Assembly: GCA_003024985.2 (NCBI GenBank)
Contig: PXIH01S0003103.1
Reading direction: 5' to 3' (one strand)
From: Euperipatoides rowelli
Taxonomy: Eukaryota; Onychophora; Udeonychophora; Euonychophora; Peripatopsidae
DNA length: 21,048 nucleotides
Position 1 is the first letter of the stretch. Each line of letters starts with the position of its first letter. Below, in pieces: positions 1 to 8,055 of the stretch. Under the pieces are notes generated by a model, which was not told the origin of the DNA, made no database searches, and saw nothing but the letters and a program-made list of their open reading frames with translations. A program made the translations under genes and the position numbers.

Positions 1-739
1 TAATTATTAAAATACTTATTATTGTTTGCAATTTACTATTTTATGACGATATAAGCGCGATTTAAGTCGCCATTTACTCCGAATGGGTTAAACCCCAGCA
101 TAGCAATCCGATCAGCTAGCAAAAATCGCTGATAAACAGTTAAAAAGACATTTTCCCCATATCCTGTTCACCCGCCCCAGCTGCAGAAGTTTGTTACATA
201 TTGCCGTATCAGAATCAATATACACATTCCTGCAAGAACTGGTTATTCCACACAAGCCACCAACCCAGAAGAATTAGCAGAATCCGCCACGTTATCAAAT
301 AAACACTGATAGGCTACCGATCAATAAAAACAATTTTTAAAACTCTTGTTTAGTTACCATAGTAAAAAATATTTATTTCTAGGTCTGGCAAAAGCAAATT
401 ACCAATTAAATGTGATATTGGGAAAATATCTATTTCATTCTGACCAATGTTTAGATAAGGAACTTATTTATTTTAGGTAGGAATATTGTGAAATATATTG
501 TATTATCTATTAGAATATTATGACTATACTCCGAAATACGTTGCTAAAAAGCACCGCTGCTGTGTTAGTGATGACCCCTATTCATGTTTTTTTACACTGA
601 ATCACGATAAAAAAAATACAAATCTATTCCTTACATTGTGTTGTTTTATAACTAGTGTTTCCATTTTGCTTCACAAATTTTTTATTCTTGTCGGATTGTC
701 TTATCCAGGCACTGTGTTGAGCAGGGTACCTGTCCTGGG
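1..739. other. Non-coding upstream stretch, GC-richer in the first 350 bases
   Basis: Bases 45-330 contain more CpG and GC than the rest of the window but have no sustained reading frame on either strand. The 98-codon frame at 498-794 is A+T-rich, has no recognisable domain and does not look like a gene. The segment could be an upstream promoter flank or the 5' end of a neighbour outside the window. Confidence 0.4.
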
Positions 740-1470
740 TTATCGGGCGGGGATAACTAGAAAACCTTTTCTACCGTCCTTGCCCCTCTGTTGATTGTCT
801 TGTCGGATTTTATATGTAGGCCTATAGGTTAGTTTTAGCAGAATTTTCACAGTAATGTTATTCATTCTTGTAGCCTAGTTATTTGTTCAAGAAGTGACCT
901 CATTTGGGTGCCAAAGTGTCCAGAGGGCGCCTTGGATGAATAACCAAGGAGACAAAGAATGAACATAGTTAGGATCTTGTTCTAGTCTGAAGTTCACATC
1001 CGCTGGGATCCAATTGGGTCTAACGTGTCCATGACGTGCCCATTGGTGTGAATAACAGACATGAATAACATCAGTCCGGCTAAATTTCTTATTAGTCTTA
1101 TAAGAGCCAGTTTGAGGTGCACAGCCGCTGGGTTCCGATTGGGTGCTGACCTGTACGTTGTTGTGTTATTCAAACATAGGTAAAACTGAGGGCTAAGATT
1201 ACCAAAATTTCAGTACTTTGTCTCTAATAGAATAGAAATCTAACTAGTATTTGGATTTCTAAGAGATTAGTATCTGCCGACAAGATAATATACAATGGAC
1301 AACCAAACATATCCGACATATGGGGCGGGGAATTTTGGCGTTCACCTGTGTTCGAACCCTTCAATCTTCTGCCTTTTGTAAAAAAAAAATTGATTATCGT
1401 TGTCATCTAAAAGGGGTAATTTTAGCGTACATACACGACCAATAATCTTATGGGAGGGCGGAATTTTTGC
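740..1470. promoter_or_regulatory. Promoter-like region with GC boxes and CCAAT cores
   Basis: In otherwise A+T-rich DNA this stretch carries GC boxes at about 745-752 (GGGCGGGG), 1322-1330 (GGGGCGGGG) and 1456-1461. It also has CCAAT/ATTGG cores near 1010-1017, 1040-1045 and 1136-1141 and a CRE-like half site (TGACGTG) near 1032-1038. AG|GTAAAA at 1179/1180 could be the donor of a non-coding first exon, with an acceptor at 2099-2100 (TTTTATTATAG). The context suggests the main TMEM169 promoter, but this rests only on motif clustering and position. Confidence 0.35.
995..1144 (+). repeat. Two copies of a 25-bp motif with ATTGGGT core
   Basis: Copies at 995-1019 and 1120-1144 agree at 22 of 25 positions (shared core CCGCTGGG, then ATTGGGT) and are 125 bases apart. 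Flanks also show weak similarity, suggesting an old tandem duplication of about 125 bp. The ATTGG core is an NF-Y (CCAAT) type site. Confidence 0.6.
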
Positions 1471-2135
1471 TTTTGACCCCGGGTGTATTATTTCATGCAT
1501 AAAAAAGGGGGAGAGAGTTCAAAAGAATAAAATTTTCAAAATATGCTCGTTACGACAAAGTTATTTTCGGTATTTTTAACCTTTCTTGAGACACTTTATG
1601 TAATTTTAATCTTGATTTGAGTCAAGTCACTAATTACCTTGCTTATACGGTGTAATAATTTTATATGCTGGCATTCACACCTTTGGGAAATACTATTTAT
1701 TTAAGGATCTATATTAAAGTATTTTTTTGGTAAACTTGAAAACAGACTTCAGCTGTATTTACATGGAGTAAGGATTATTCCCGCTAACACAGTATCGATA
1801 AATTGATGTGATCCAAGGTTGAATTAATATATTTGAAAACTTTTATAGGCCTACATACTCATTACAAAAATATATAAAACTATATTTGAACTATAATAAA
1901 GATCTAATTAATAAAAAATATATATAAATCTTAAATTTAATAAATATTGTGGAAAATGATACATACAATGTCGATATATCATCATTGAGAAATAACTATG
2001 TAGGATAGCCTAGATGTAAAAAAGGGAAATTAATAACATTAAAGTTAATCTTTGGAATCAAAACGATAAATTACTGTGATATTGTTATATTTTATTATAG
2101 TAGGTTAATCTAAAAGAAAGTAAATAGAATATTAA
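1471..2135. other. A+T-rich gap between promoter-like region and candidate exon
   Basis: No gene was seen. It contains a run of very A+T-rich sequence (about 1830-1980) and one TAGGCCTA octamer at 1846-1853. The sequence ending TTATATTTTATTATAG at 2100 could be a 3' splice site for an exon carrying the ATG at 2136. Confidence 0.35.
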
Positions 2136-2314
2136 ATGTCATTAGAAAATACGATGAATACCTCTGTTTGGAATCAGGCAAGTGCTGAGATCAATTCAGT
2201 TGAGAATGCTAGTTTTCAAGGAGATCCTCTTAGTACCTCACCAAGTGATAGTAATGAATCAATCATATTTAAGAATCCATCAATTGTTGAATATAATGGC
2301 AAAATATATTGTGG
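2136..2314 (+). CDS. Candidate 5' coding exon of TMEM169 (59 codons plus 2 bases)
   Basis: The frame starts at an ATG directly after an in-frame TAA and runs 59 codons to a strong donor, TGG|GTAAGG, at 2314/2315; the frame hits a stop only inside that donor (2316-2318). The peptide is polar, rich in Ser, Asn and Glu, without the low complexity typical of surrounding A+T-rich DNA, and contains ESIIFKNPSIVEYNG near its end. It leaves phase 2. Joining to an acceptor at 4731 adds one base (giving Gly60) and continues exactly into the TMEM169 ATG, for a 373-residue product. The start context at 2136 is weak (T at -3); Met7 at 2154 has A at -3. I do not recognise a homolog of this segment. It may instead be a chance frame or a 5' UTR uORF. 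Confidence 0.42.
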
Positions 2315-2403
2315 GTAAGGCATTGGAGGCTGGTCTTCCTAATGATTTTCCACTGTTGTTTTACACTATTATTACTATTTCAAATATAGAGTGTGCATTA
2401 AAT

Positions 2404-3067
2404 CAGTGGTTCCCAACCACCGGGCCTCGGACCATTGCAGGGCCGTCATGTAAGACTAAAAGGGCCGCCATATGATAAAAAAAATTAAAAAAAAAATAAC
2501 TTCATTTAAAAATAAATAAACAAGCAAACACTTACAGTATTAATTAGATAACTAGATGATAATTTTAAAATGAAGTACTGCTAATATTTACTAGCAGTTA
2601 GTAATTATTTGTTTATTCAATAGCGGTATTTCGTGCTCTTCATGTTGGCTACTATCGTTACCATTTACGACAGTCATTTTCATTATCATAAATTATATTA
2701 AAGTTACTAGTCCTTCACTGAATACGAAGGATAAAAGAATTATAGCAATATTCTTTTTTTGGCAATAGATAATAGAACAAAGTGGGCAAAAATGTAATAC
2801 TTTTAACACACAAAATCCTGACATCTTTAAATATAAATAGAAATAAATAACAAATAGGATTCCCTGTGCAATAATTAATTTATGAACTGTTAAACCATAA
2901 CCTTAATTATTCTTGGGGGGTGTATCCCAATCCCCCACCACATATCTGCCCTTGGACCCCACCAGGGAGGATAACTCCAAGACCCCCTCCCTCATTTTAA
3001 CTGGGCCCTAAAAGAATTCTTAAAAAAAAAAACTGGACTCCCAGTGAACAAAGGTTGGGAAAACCTA
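2404..3067. mobile_element. Decayed non-autonomous hAT element
   Basis: The left end, CAGTGGTTCCCAACC at 2404-2418, is the classic hAT terminal repeat. The right end has GGTTGGGAA at 3053-3061, the complement of its inner half, with the outermost bases decayed. GGGCC-type motifs recur near both ends (2420-2470 and 3002-3008). An 8-bp target duplication is no longer clear: CATTAAAT on the left and CATAGATA on the right share only about half their bases. The 664-bp interior has no transposase frame. It lies inside the putative TMEM169 intron. Confidence 0.72.
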
Positions 3068-3430
3068 CATAGATAGTTTTACATTCATTGAGTGACAGAT
3101 ATAGTTTACTAATATGGAAACAGTCAATAGTTTTGATTTTAAAATTTTGCCTTGGGGTGACCACACTTTGGAGATTCTTGTTTTGACAAAAATGTATTGT
3201 TATTACATAGTATTTTGATAATGAAGAAAATACATTTGTCTTTTTGCTTTTTCTTTGTTTGTCTTTTTTAGAAGCCTACTGATCCATGATGTTATTTTTT
3301 TTTAATGTCTTTTATTTAGCCTAATTCTCTAGAGTCTAGAATTGAAATTATTCCTGAATGACTCAACATAATAAAGTTTTACGGTATGGGATTTGCCAAG
3401 GAATGTTTTGAAACTAGTTTTAAAAAAAAA

Positions 3431-3640
3431 ACATATGTTTTCACCTTTGTCAATTTAGTTCTATTTTGCTAAAAGAATGTATTTTTAATTCATCAAGTTT
3501 TTTATTTAATTTAAAAAAGTCTTAAAATCCAAGTTTTATTCAATGTTAGAGAAAAGTGATTATGTCTTCTATCATCTTAATCACAAATCAGAGAAACACC
3601 TGGTGTCTGCTTTGATTTGTGTTAAGATATGAATTTTATA
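3431..3640 (+). repeat. Dispersed repeat copy 1, with hairpin
   Basis: This segment aligns with 6421-6612. Both contain TTGTCAATTTAGTT, then TTTTGC, an A/T-rich spacer, CAATGTTAGAGAA (3541-3553 here) and a hairpin whose arm reads GCTTTGATTT. The arms here (about 3582-3600 and 3601-3620) pair at most positions. The similarity extends left of the terminal repeat of the MITE at 6530-6728, so the ancestral repeat is longer than that MITE. Confidence 0.6.
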
Positions 3641-3963
3641 TATTCTTTATCCAAAAAATTACATTTCTGGGTAAAATTAATACCTAATTACAATAGACAA
3701 TAACAAATGACAGAAATATTGATCAAGACTACACTGTAACAAAAATTAATCAAATAACTATAAAGAATTTACATTCATCTTTACATGTCACCTGTATTAG
3801 GCTAAATATTTAAAACCATTAATAGTAATAGTAAGCATCTCAAAATATTCACTTGTAAAGAATTCCAATATTTTATTATTACCATATTTTTGAGAAATTC
3901 ATATAGGGTACAAGCACATTTAAGAGAGAATACAATCCTAGTCCATTAGAGGATAAGTTACAG

Positions 3964-4002
3964 TAAATAAACTTTGTAAATAAAGTTTGTAAATAAACTT
4001 TA
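3964..4002 (+). repeat. 13-bp tandem repeat, three copies
   Basis: Three units, TAAATAAACTTTG, TAAATAAAGTTTG and TAAATAAACTTTA, follow each other without spacer. Each contains an AATAAA hexamer. No function is inferred. Confidence 0.85.
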
Positions 4003-4429
4003 CGCAATGTTTATTCCTAGGTTAAAGTAGCCTAAATATATTATTAAGGCTAGTTCAGGTAAAGTTCTTTTTACTTGATATGATAAATGTAGACTATTAT
4101 AGTCCTCAATACACATATCTTTAAAAAAAATCAAAGCCAATGTGTGTAAACCAACTGTTATAACAATTCCAAGCCAACCAAGATTTTACACAAATCTGTA
4201 TTAGCTGAGCATATAGTAGGCTATATAGGCTACTAAATTATAAACTATCTATACGGTATGCAAATATCTGCAAACAACATTCTGCCAGACCAAGCATAAT
4301 AATATAATAAACTACATGTTTAACCCTACTAGGTCCAAAGTAATACTGTGATACTCAGCACAAGCCCCATGTCTAAATGTGCCATTGTACGCAGGTGTCT
4401 CTGTGTTCCCAACAGATAATGGGGTTTTA

Positions 4430-4515
4430 TGGCTAGAATAGACTTGATGTGATGTCACAGCCACTCTCATATGAGTGGGAGGGCACTATTTAAATGGGGG
4501 AGGAGCTATAAAATG
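4430..4515 (+). promoter_or_regulatory. Candidate alternative TATA promoter for TMEM169
   Basis: TATAAAAT at 4507-4514 lies about 220 bases before the TMEM169 ATG and is preceded by a GC-richer block: a GATGTCA motif, the palindrome CTCATATGAG (E-box CATATG), GGGAGGG and CTATTTAAATGGGGG. Together these resemble a compact core promoter. Against it, a transcript starting near 4538 would carry several upstream ATGs (about 4583, 4619, 4651 and 4686) before 4733 unless the leader were spliced. Confidence 0.3.
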
Positions 4516-4687
4516 GGTTTTGATCAATATTCTATTTTTTTTTAACAAGTGGAATAGTTTGTTTTTTTAATCTTTTTAAAAAAATGTTTAAATCCTTTAA
4601 AATTCTGAATCTTGGAATATGTAAAAAAAAAATTCTTTTTTTTTTGAAAAATGGAGCAAAGTTTTTATACTAACACCTTTCAATTAT

Positions 4688-4731
4688 GATTTTTTGTTTT
4701 CTTTGTTTCAGATTAGCCGTAACTCTTTCAG
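4688..4731 (+). promoter_or_regulatory. Two tandem 3' splice sites before the TMEM169 start
   Basis: A T-rich tract ends in TTTGTTTCAG at 4711, a near-ideal acceptor. Twenty bases on, AACTCTTTCAG at 4731 gives a second, weaker acceptor one base before the ATG (4733). From the candidate exon at 2136-2314, the first site would shift the frame and end translation soon after the TMEM169 ATG, while the second keeps it. If the upstream exon is non-coding, either site leaves the 313-residue frame intact. Confidence 0.65.
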
Positions 4732-4732
4732 A

Positions 4733-5674
4733 ATGTCTACAGGGGATACATTAATCTTTAAACCTCCGCAGAAACGTAGTAACAAACCCAGCAATGTTCC
4801 CAAGGAAAAATTCATCCGTTCTGAAATCAGAGAAGTAAGTGGTCAATTACCACCCTTAGCGGACAGACCTGTTTCTGTTGCTTCGACTGATGGAGGTATT
4901 GTAAAGATTTCAAAAGACAGTAAAGTACGCTTCAAATGTAAAAACCCCTTCAGCAAGCGACAATCCTCTGGTGAATCAAATGGAACGAGTTCTACGGAGG
5001 AAGCGAGAAACCAGATTGATTCTAGTTTTACTGATATTGATCTTACAACAGAGGAAACAGCCTTAAATAGTTCAAACGAGTTTAATAATCGTGTAGTAAC
5101 AATGACTGGAACTATCACACGTGGAAAGAAAGCTGGTCAGAATATTGCTGTTGCCTTACATATATCTCGGGAAGAGCTAGACGAACTAGAAGCCAGCATC
5201 AAGAAACCTAAAGAGGATAGTCTCTGGGGATTAACAAAAGGTATTCATATTGTCTTATGGAGTATTTTATGTGCACCCTTTGCTCTATTATTATCGGGGG
5301 CTGTCTCATTTTATACAGGAACCTTAACTTGGTATAATATATTCCTGTATTATAGTGAAGAGCGGACATTGCTTCACAAAGTCTTGTTTTGCCCTGTGCT
5401 TGTATTAACTTACCCTTTCCTGATAATTGTTACGACCATTGGATTAGGTTTATATGCAGCTGTCATACAGTTATCCTGGTTTTTAGATAGCTGGTGGAAA
5501 GAGATTAGAGACTTTGAGAAAGGATTTTATGGCTGGTTATGTTCTCGATTGAAGCTGGAGGATTGTTCTCCTTATGAGGTAGTAGTATTGGCACCTTTTG
5601 ATGCCCCTGAAAGCCCCAAAGATGCAACCAATCCTAAGCCTTCTATCAGTGGAAACTCGGAAAGTGCTGTATAG
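4733..5674 (+). CDS. TMEM169: Transmembrane protein 169 (TMEM169) ortholog, main coding exon
   Basis: This uninterrupted 313-codon reading frame encodes a TMEM169-family protein, a poorly characterised animal membrane protein; I assign no biochemical activity. Residues 1-120 are hydrophilic, rich in Ser, Lys and Glu, and probably disordered. Family hallmarks follow: VTMTGTITRGKK at about 122-133, a helix hairpin with membrane segments near 171-195 and 217-245, the linker SFYTGTLTWYNIFLYYSEER (192-211) between them, and EKGFYGWLCS plus LEDCSPY at about 262-281. This matches vertebrate TMEM169 as I remember it, at similar length (about 300 residues) and with the same segment order. The tail after 285 is variable. 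The ATG at 4733 is the first in frame after the polypyrimidine tract; the frame is open further left only across the splice site. The stop is TAG at 5672-5674. If the exon at 2136-2314 is joined at 4732, the protein becomes 373 residues. The family call is firm; the exact N-terminus is not. Confidence 0.93.
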   Translation: MSTGDTLIFKPPQKRSNKPSNVPKEKFIRSEIREVSGQLPPLADRPVSVASTDGGIVKISKDSKVRFKCKNPFSKRQSSGESNGTSSTEEARNQIDSSFTDIDLTTEETALNSSNEFNNRVVTMTGTITRGKKAGQNIAVALHISREELDELEASIKKPKEDSLWGLTKGIHIVLWSILCAPFALLLSGAVSFYTGTLTWYNIFLYYSEERTLLHKVLFCPVLVLTYPFLIIVTTIGLGLYAAVIQLSWFLDSWWKEIRDFEKGFYGWLCSRLKLEDCSPYEVVVLAPFDAPESPKDATNPKPSISGNSESAV

Positions 5675-6420
5675 CAAAGGTTTTAAATTTAATTTACAAA
5701 GTTTTGTATTTGAAAAAAAAAAAAGCATTCCTTGTGAATCATTGTCTTTCAAATTTTATAATTATTTTTAAGTTTTTTTAAAAAAAAAAAAATTATCTTA
5801 AAAAAAAAATGTGTTTTAAACTTTTAGTTGCCTGAAAAATACAATCCCTGTTGTAAATTTAAGTGTAAATGCAAGATATTATAGCTTTTTTAGATGGATA
5901 ATGTTTAGAATTTTTTTTTTTTAATACTTTTCATAAACCACCGGTTTATATTTAGTTCTTTTACATTAGAAAATTCTAAACTGTTTNTTTGTTTGGGCAA
6001 ATTTTGTCTAATTTTATGAACAACAAAGTTTTCTTTTCATTGATAATACCAAAGTTTATTTTAAACATTTACACACTGCAAATTTCCTAGAATTTAATCT
6101 ATTTAATTGATAATACCATACTGGTATGCTGACTCCTAAATTTGTTATCTAATGTTCTCTGAATATAAAGATTGGGATATAATTAGTCCATGTTAATATT
6201 ATACTATAGGACTAAATTGTTATGAATTTTCTCTTTTTAAAAAACATTCCTANTTGAGATAATCTGCTGAAATGTATTGTTTCTTAGCAATGTCAGATCA
6301 GTGAATGGTATTATAGACTTTATTTTCAAAGACAATTGCTTATAAATATTCATACAAAAAAATAATAATTTCCCACTCATAACTCGTATCACGTTAAAAG
6401 TTTATTACCTATTATCAATT
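5675..6420 (+). other. Probable 3' UTR and downstream flank of TMEM169
   Basis: A+T-rich sequence after the stop with A and T runs and single unresolved bases at 5987 and 6253. No canonical AATAAA occurs before 6627; variants include AATACA (5838), CATAAA (5932) and TATAAA (about 6164). A short phrase, ATTGATAATACCA, recurs near 6040 and 6109. No gene is seen. Confidence 0.5.
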
Positions 6421-6612
6421 CTATGTTCAACATTGTCAATTTAGTTTTATTTTGCCCAAAAAATATATTTAAATCATCAAATTTAATTATTCATTTAAAA
6501 AAGGCTGTTAAAAAATCTTAACTTTTATACAATGTTAGAGAACAAACAGGTTATCTATTACAGCATCATAATTAGAAATCAAAGCAAATACCAGGTGTTT
6601 GATTTGATTTCT
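6421..6612 (+). repeat. Dispersed repeat copy 2
   Basis: Direct-orientation partner of 3431-3640, sharing TTGTCAATTTAGTT, TTTTGC, CAATGTTAGAGAA and a hairpin with AATCAAAGCAAA arms. Its right part overlaps the MITE at 6530-6728. The two copies lie on either side of the TMEM169 coding exon about 3 kb apart. Confidence 0.6.
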
Positions 6613-6728
6613 GTGTATGATAATGTAATAAATATTATCTTAAATAGAAATCAAAGCAAACACAAGCTGTTTGCTTTGATTTCTGTTTTTGATGATGTAA
6701 TAGATGTGTTCATTCTTCTCTAACATTG
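6530..6728. mobile_element. TA-flanked MITE with two internal hairpins
   Basis: CAATGTTAGAGAA at 6530-6542 is mirrored exactly by TTCTCTAACATTG at 6716-6728, and both ends are flanked by TA (6528-6529 and 6729-6730), as in Tc1/mariner-type insertions. The halves pair further inward (TCTATTACA against TGTAATAGA). Inside are two stem-loops with the same arm: 6574-6612 and 6646-6684. The second has perfect 17-bp arms and a 5-base loop. The 199-bp element encodes no protein; the 63-codon frame across it is incidental. It also holds the first AATAAA (6627-6632) after the TMEM169 stop. Confidence 0.75.
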
Positions 6729-7220
6729 TAAAAACATAGATTTTAGCAGCTCTTTAATTAAAAATAGCTATGATGATAATACACTTTAAAAAAATGAGAA
6801 AACATTATTTCCCCTTGACTTTAAGTTTGAAAACACACGCTTCATAACAGCCTTGCAGGGACGCTCTAGAAAAACAAATCCTGTAGGAGAAAAAATATAT
6901 AATAATGGAGATTGGTAATATTAGTGTTGATGATTAACAGTCATTCCACATAGAGTGAAAAGCTGAACTGCGTTATGTGAGTGGGAAAAAAAGATCAAAC
7001 AGTGCATCGAGAAATTTTTGCGATAATATTTATTTAACCAATTCTTCAAAAAACATAGAATGCAAAATATTAAATTTTGCATTTAATTTTTTTTTTTTTT
7101 TTCTATTATAAGGCCAAAAACAGTTAAGTGGGCTAGACCAGAGAGGGGCAAGGTTTGTTCTTCAGTACAAAACTAAATTTTTTTATTATTATTGTTGTTA
7201 AAACTTTGAATAGTTTATAA
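6729..7220. other. Non-coding stretch with short inverted-repeat arm
   Basis: No gene seen. About 6950-7030 contains TAGAGTGAA and CGAGAAATTTTTGC, which recur inverted at about 7725-7785. A 16-base T run lies at 7087-7102. Confidence 0.4.
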
Positions 7221-7553
7221 CAGTGTTTTCCAAATTGTGTTTCACGACACACTGGTGTGTCACTCATCAGTCGTAAGGGTTCACTTACCAAAGCATAAAT
7301 ATTATAATATTTTCTACAATCAAAGTTTTAATATATTTTTTAAAAATTAAGTAAATATATCTACAATACAAGCACTGTTAAGACTATTTTCAGGGCATAG
7401 AGTTACCTTGAAATTTGAAATCAAATAAGTAGCTATACTGAGAGTTTTGAGAATAAAAAATAATACTCTCAAGTCTCAACTCTATTGAGTGTCACAATTT
7501 TTTTTTTTTATATCGTCAGGATGTCGCAACAGAAAAAAGTATGGAAACCACTG
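7221..7553. mobile_element. hAT-type MITE with intact 8-bp target duplication
   Basis: The element begins CAGTGTTTTCCA at 7221 and ends TGGAAACCACTG at 7553, imperfect inverted repeats of hAT type. Both sides carry the identical 8-bp direct repeat GTTTATAA (7213-7220 and 7554-7561), the duplication length expected for hAT transposition. The 333-bp interior is non-coding. The perfect duplication suggests it is younger than the hAT element at 2404-3067. Confidence 0.88.
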
Positions 7554-7561
7554 GTTTATAA

Positions 7562-7815
7562 GAGGAGAAAAATTAGAAAGACATCACTAGAAAAAGAAAA
7601 TAGAAATTAATAATTATTGAAACAGTATAAGTTAGCGTTTAAGAAATATTTGCGATCAAATAAATTATAGTTAAATTTTAAATTAGCGAATCTGAGCTGG
7701 ACATTAAACATGCCAAATTAAATTGGTAGCAAAAATTTCTCACTGCGCTAAATCTGCAATAATTCCATTCACTCTATTATGATTTATTATGATCAGAACA
7801 GGACAGCCCCAAAGT
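7562..7815. repeat. Degenerate repeat sequence, inverted relative to about 6950-7030
   Basis: GCAAAAATTTCTC at 7729-7741 is the reverse complement of GAGAAATTTTTGC at 7011-7021, and TTCACTCTAT at about 7768-7777 mirrors ATAGAGTGAA at about 6951-6960. AAATATTTGCGATCAAATAAA near 7643 also resembles 7013-7033 in direct orientation. This suggests a decayed foldback structure around the hAT MITE. Confidence 0.4.
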
Positions 7816-8035
7816 CATTTTTTTTTTTTTTCTTTCACTTTTAGAGTTAGTGATTGCATGCTTAAAGAAAATGGAAAACGATAACTACTCATTAAATTGT
7901 TGAATTATGTCTGTAATTTGGTCTTTGAAATTTTTTTCATTCCTATCTCTTAAAGGATTTGTACAAATAACTGTTGTGGGAAAATAAGGCATTGTTATGC
8001 GAGATAATTATTTAATTACGATCATTCGAAATTGA
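7816..8035 (+). repeat. Diverged dispersed repeat copy (pair with 12375-12590)
   Basis: A long T run is followed in order by TGGAAAAC, GATAACT.CTCATT, CTGTAATTTGG, TTTAGAAATTT-like, CC.ATCTC, GATTTGT, GGGAAA and ATAATTAT-like blocks. The same blocks in the same order occur at 12375-12590. The match is gapped and clearly old. The class is unknown and no coding capacity was seen. Confidence 0.5.
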
Positions 8036-8055
8036 CTTTATTTTCTTGCACTTAA

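Larger units (their letters stand above)
3068..4429. other. Non-coding intronic sequence
   Basis: A+T-rich with many stops in all frames. Apart from the repeat copy at 3431-3640 and the tandem repeat at 3964-4002, only short palindromes and TAGGCTA-like words (about 4205-4235) were noticed. No coding segment is supported. Confidence 0.5.
2315..4731 (+). other. Putative intron of TMEM169
   Basis: If the 2136-2314 exon is real, this is a GT-AG intron of about 2.4 kb, starting GTAAGG and ending CTTTCAG. It is A+T-rich and contains a decayed hAT element (2404-3067), a dispersed-repeat copy (about 3440-3640), a 13-bp tandem repeat (3964-4002) and a TATA-containing segment (4430-4515). The acceptor at 4711 is an alternative end. 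No other coding segment was recognised inside it. Confidence 0.4.

Noticed and set aside
498-794. 98-codon frame on the + strand
   Set aside because: Rich in Tyr, Phe and Leu from A+T-rich sequence, with no domain, no splice logic and no conserved motif. It overlaps the promoter-like region.
1345-1365. GTTCGAACCC, resembling a tRNA/SINE B box
   Set aside because: No A box at the right distance on either strand and no cloverleaf.
2182-2475. 97-codon + frame overlapping the candidate exon
   Set aside because: Shadow frame of 2136-2314 that runs on into the hAT element end.
4694-4732. Extension of TMEM169 upstream to 4694
   Set aside because: The codon at 4694 is TTG and the added residues translate a polypyrimidine tract and splice acceptor.
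4843-5118. Minus-strand frame of 91 codons
   Set aside because: Antisense shadow of the TMEM169 coding exon, as is the 71-codon frame at 5537-5752.
6532-6723. 63-codon frame
   Set aside because: It merely crosses the two hairpins of the MITE; the peptide repeats because the DNA repeats.
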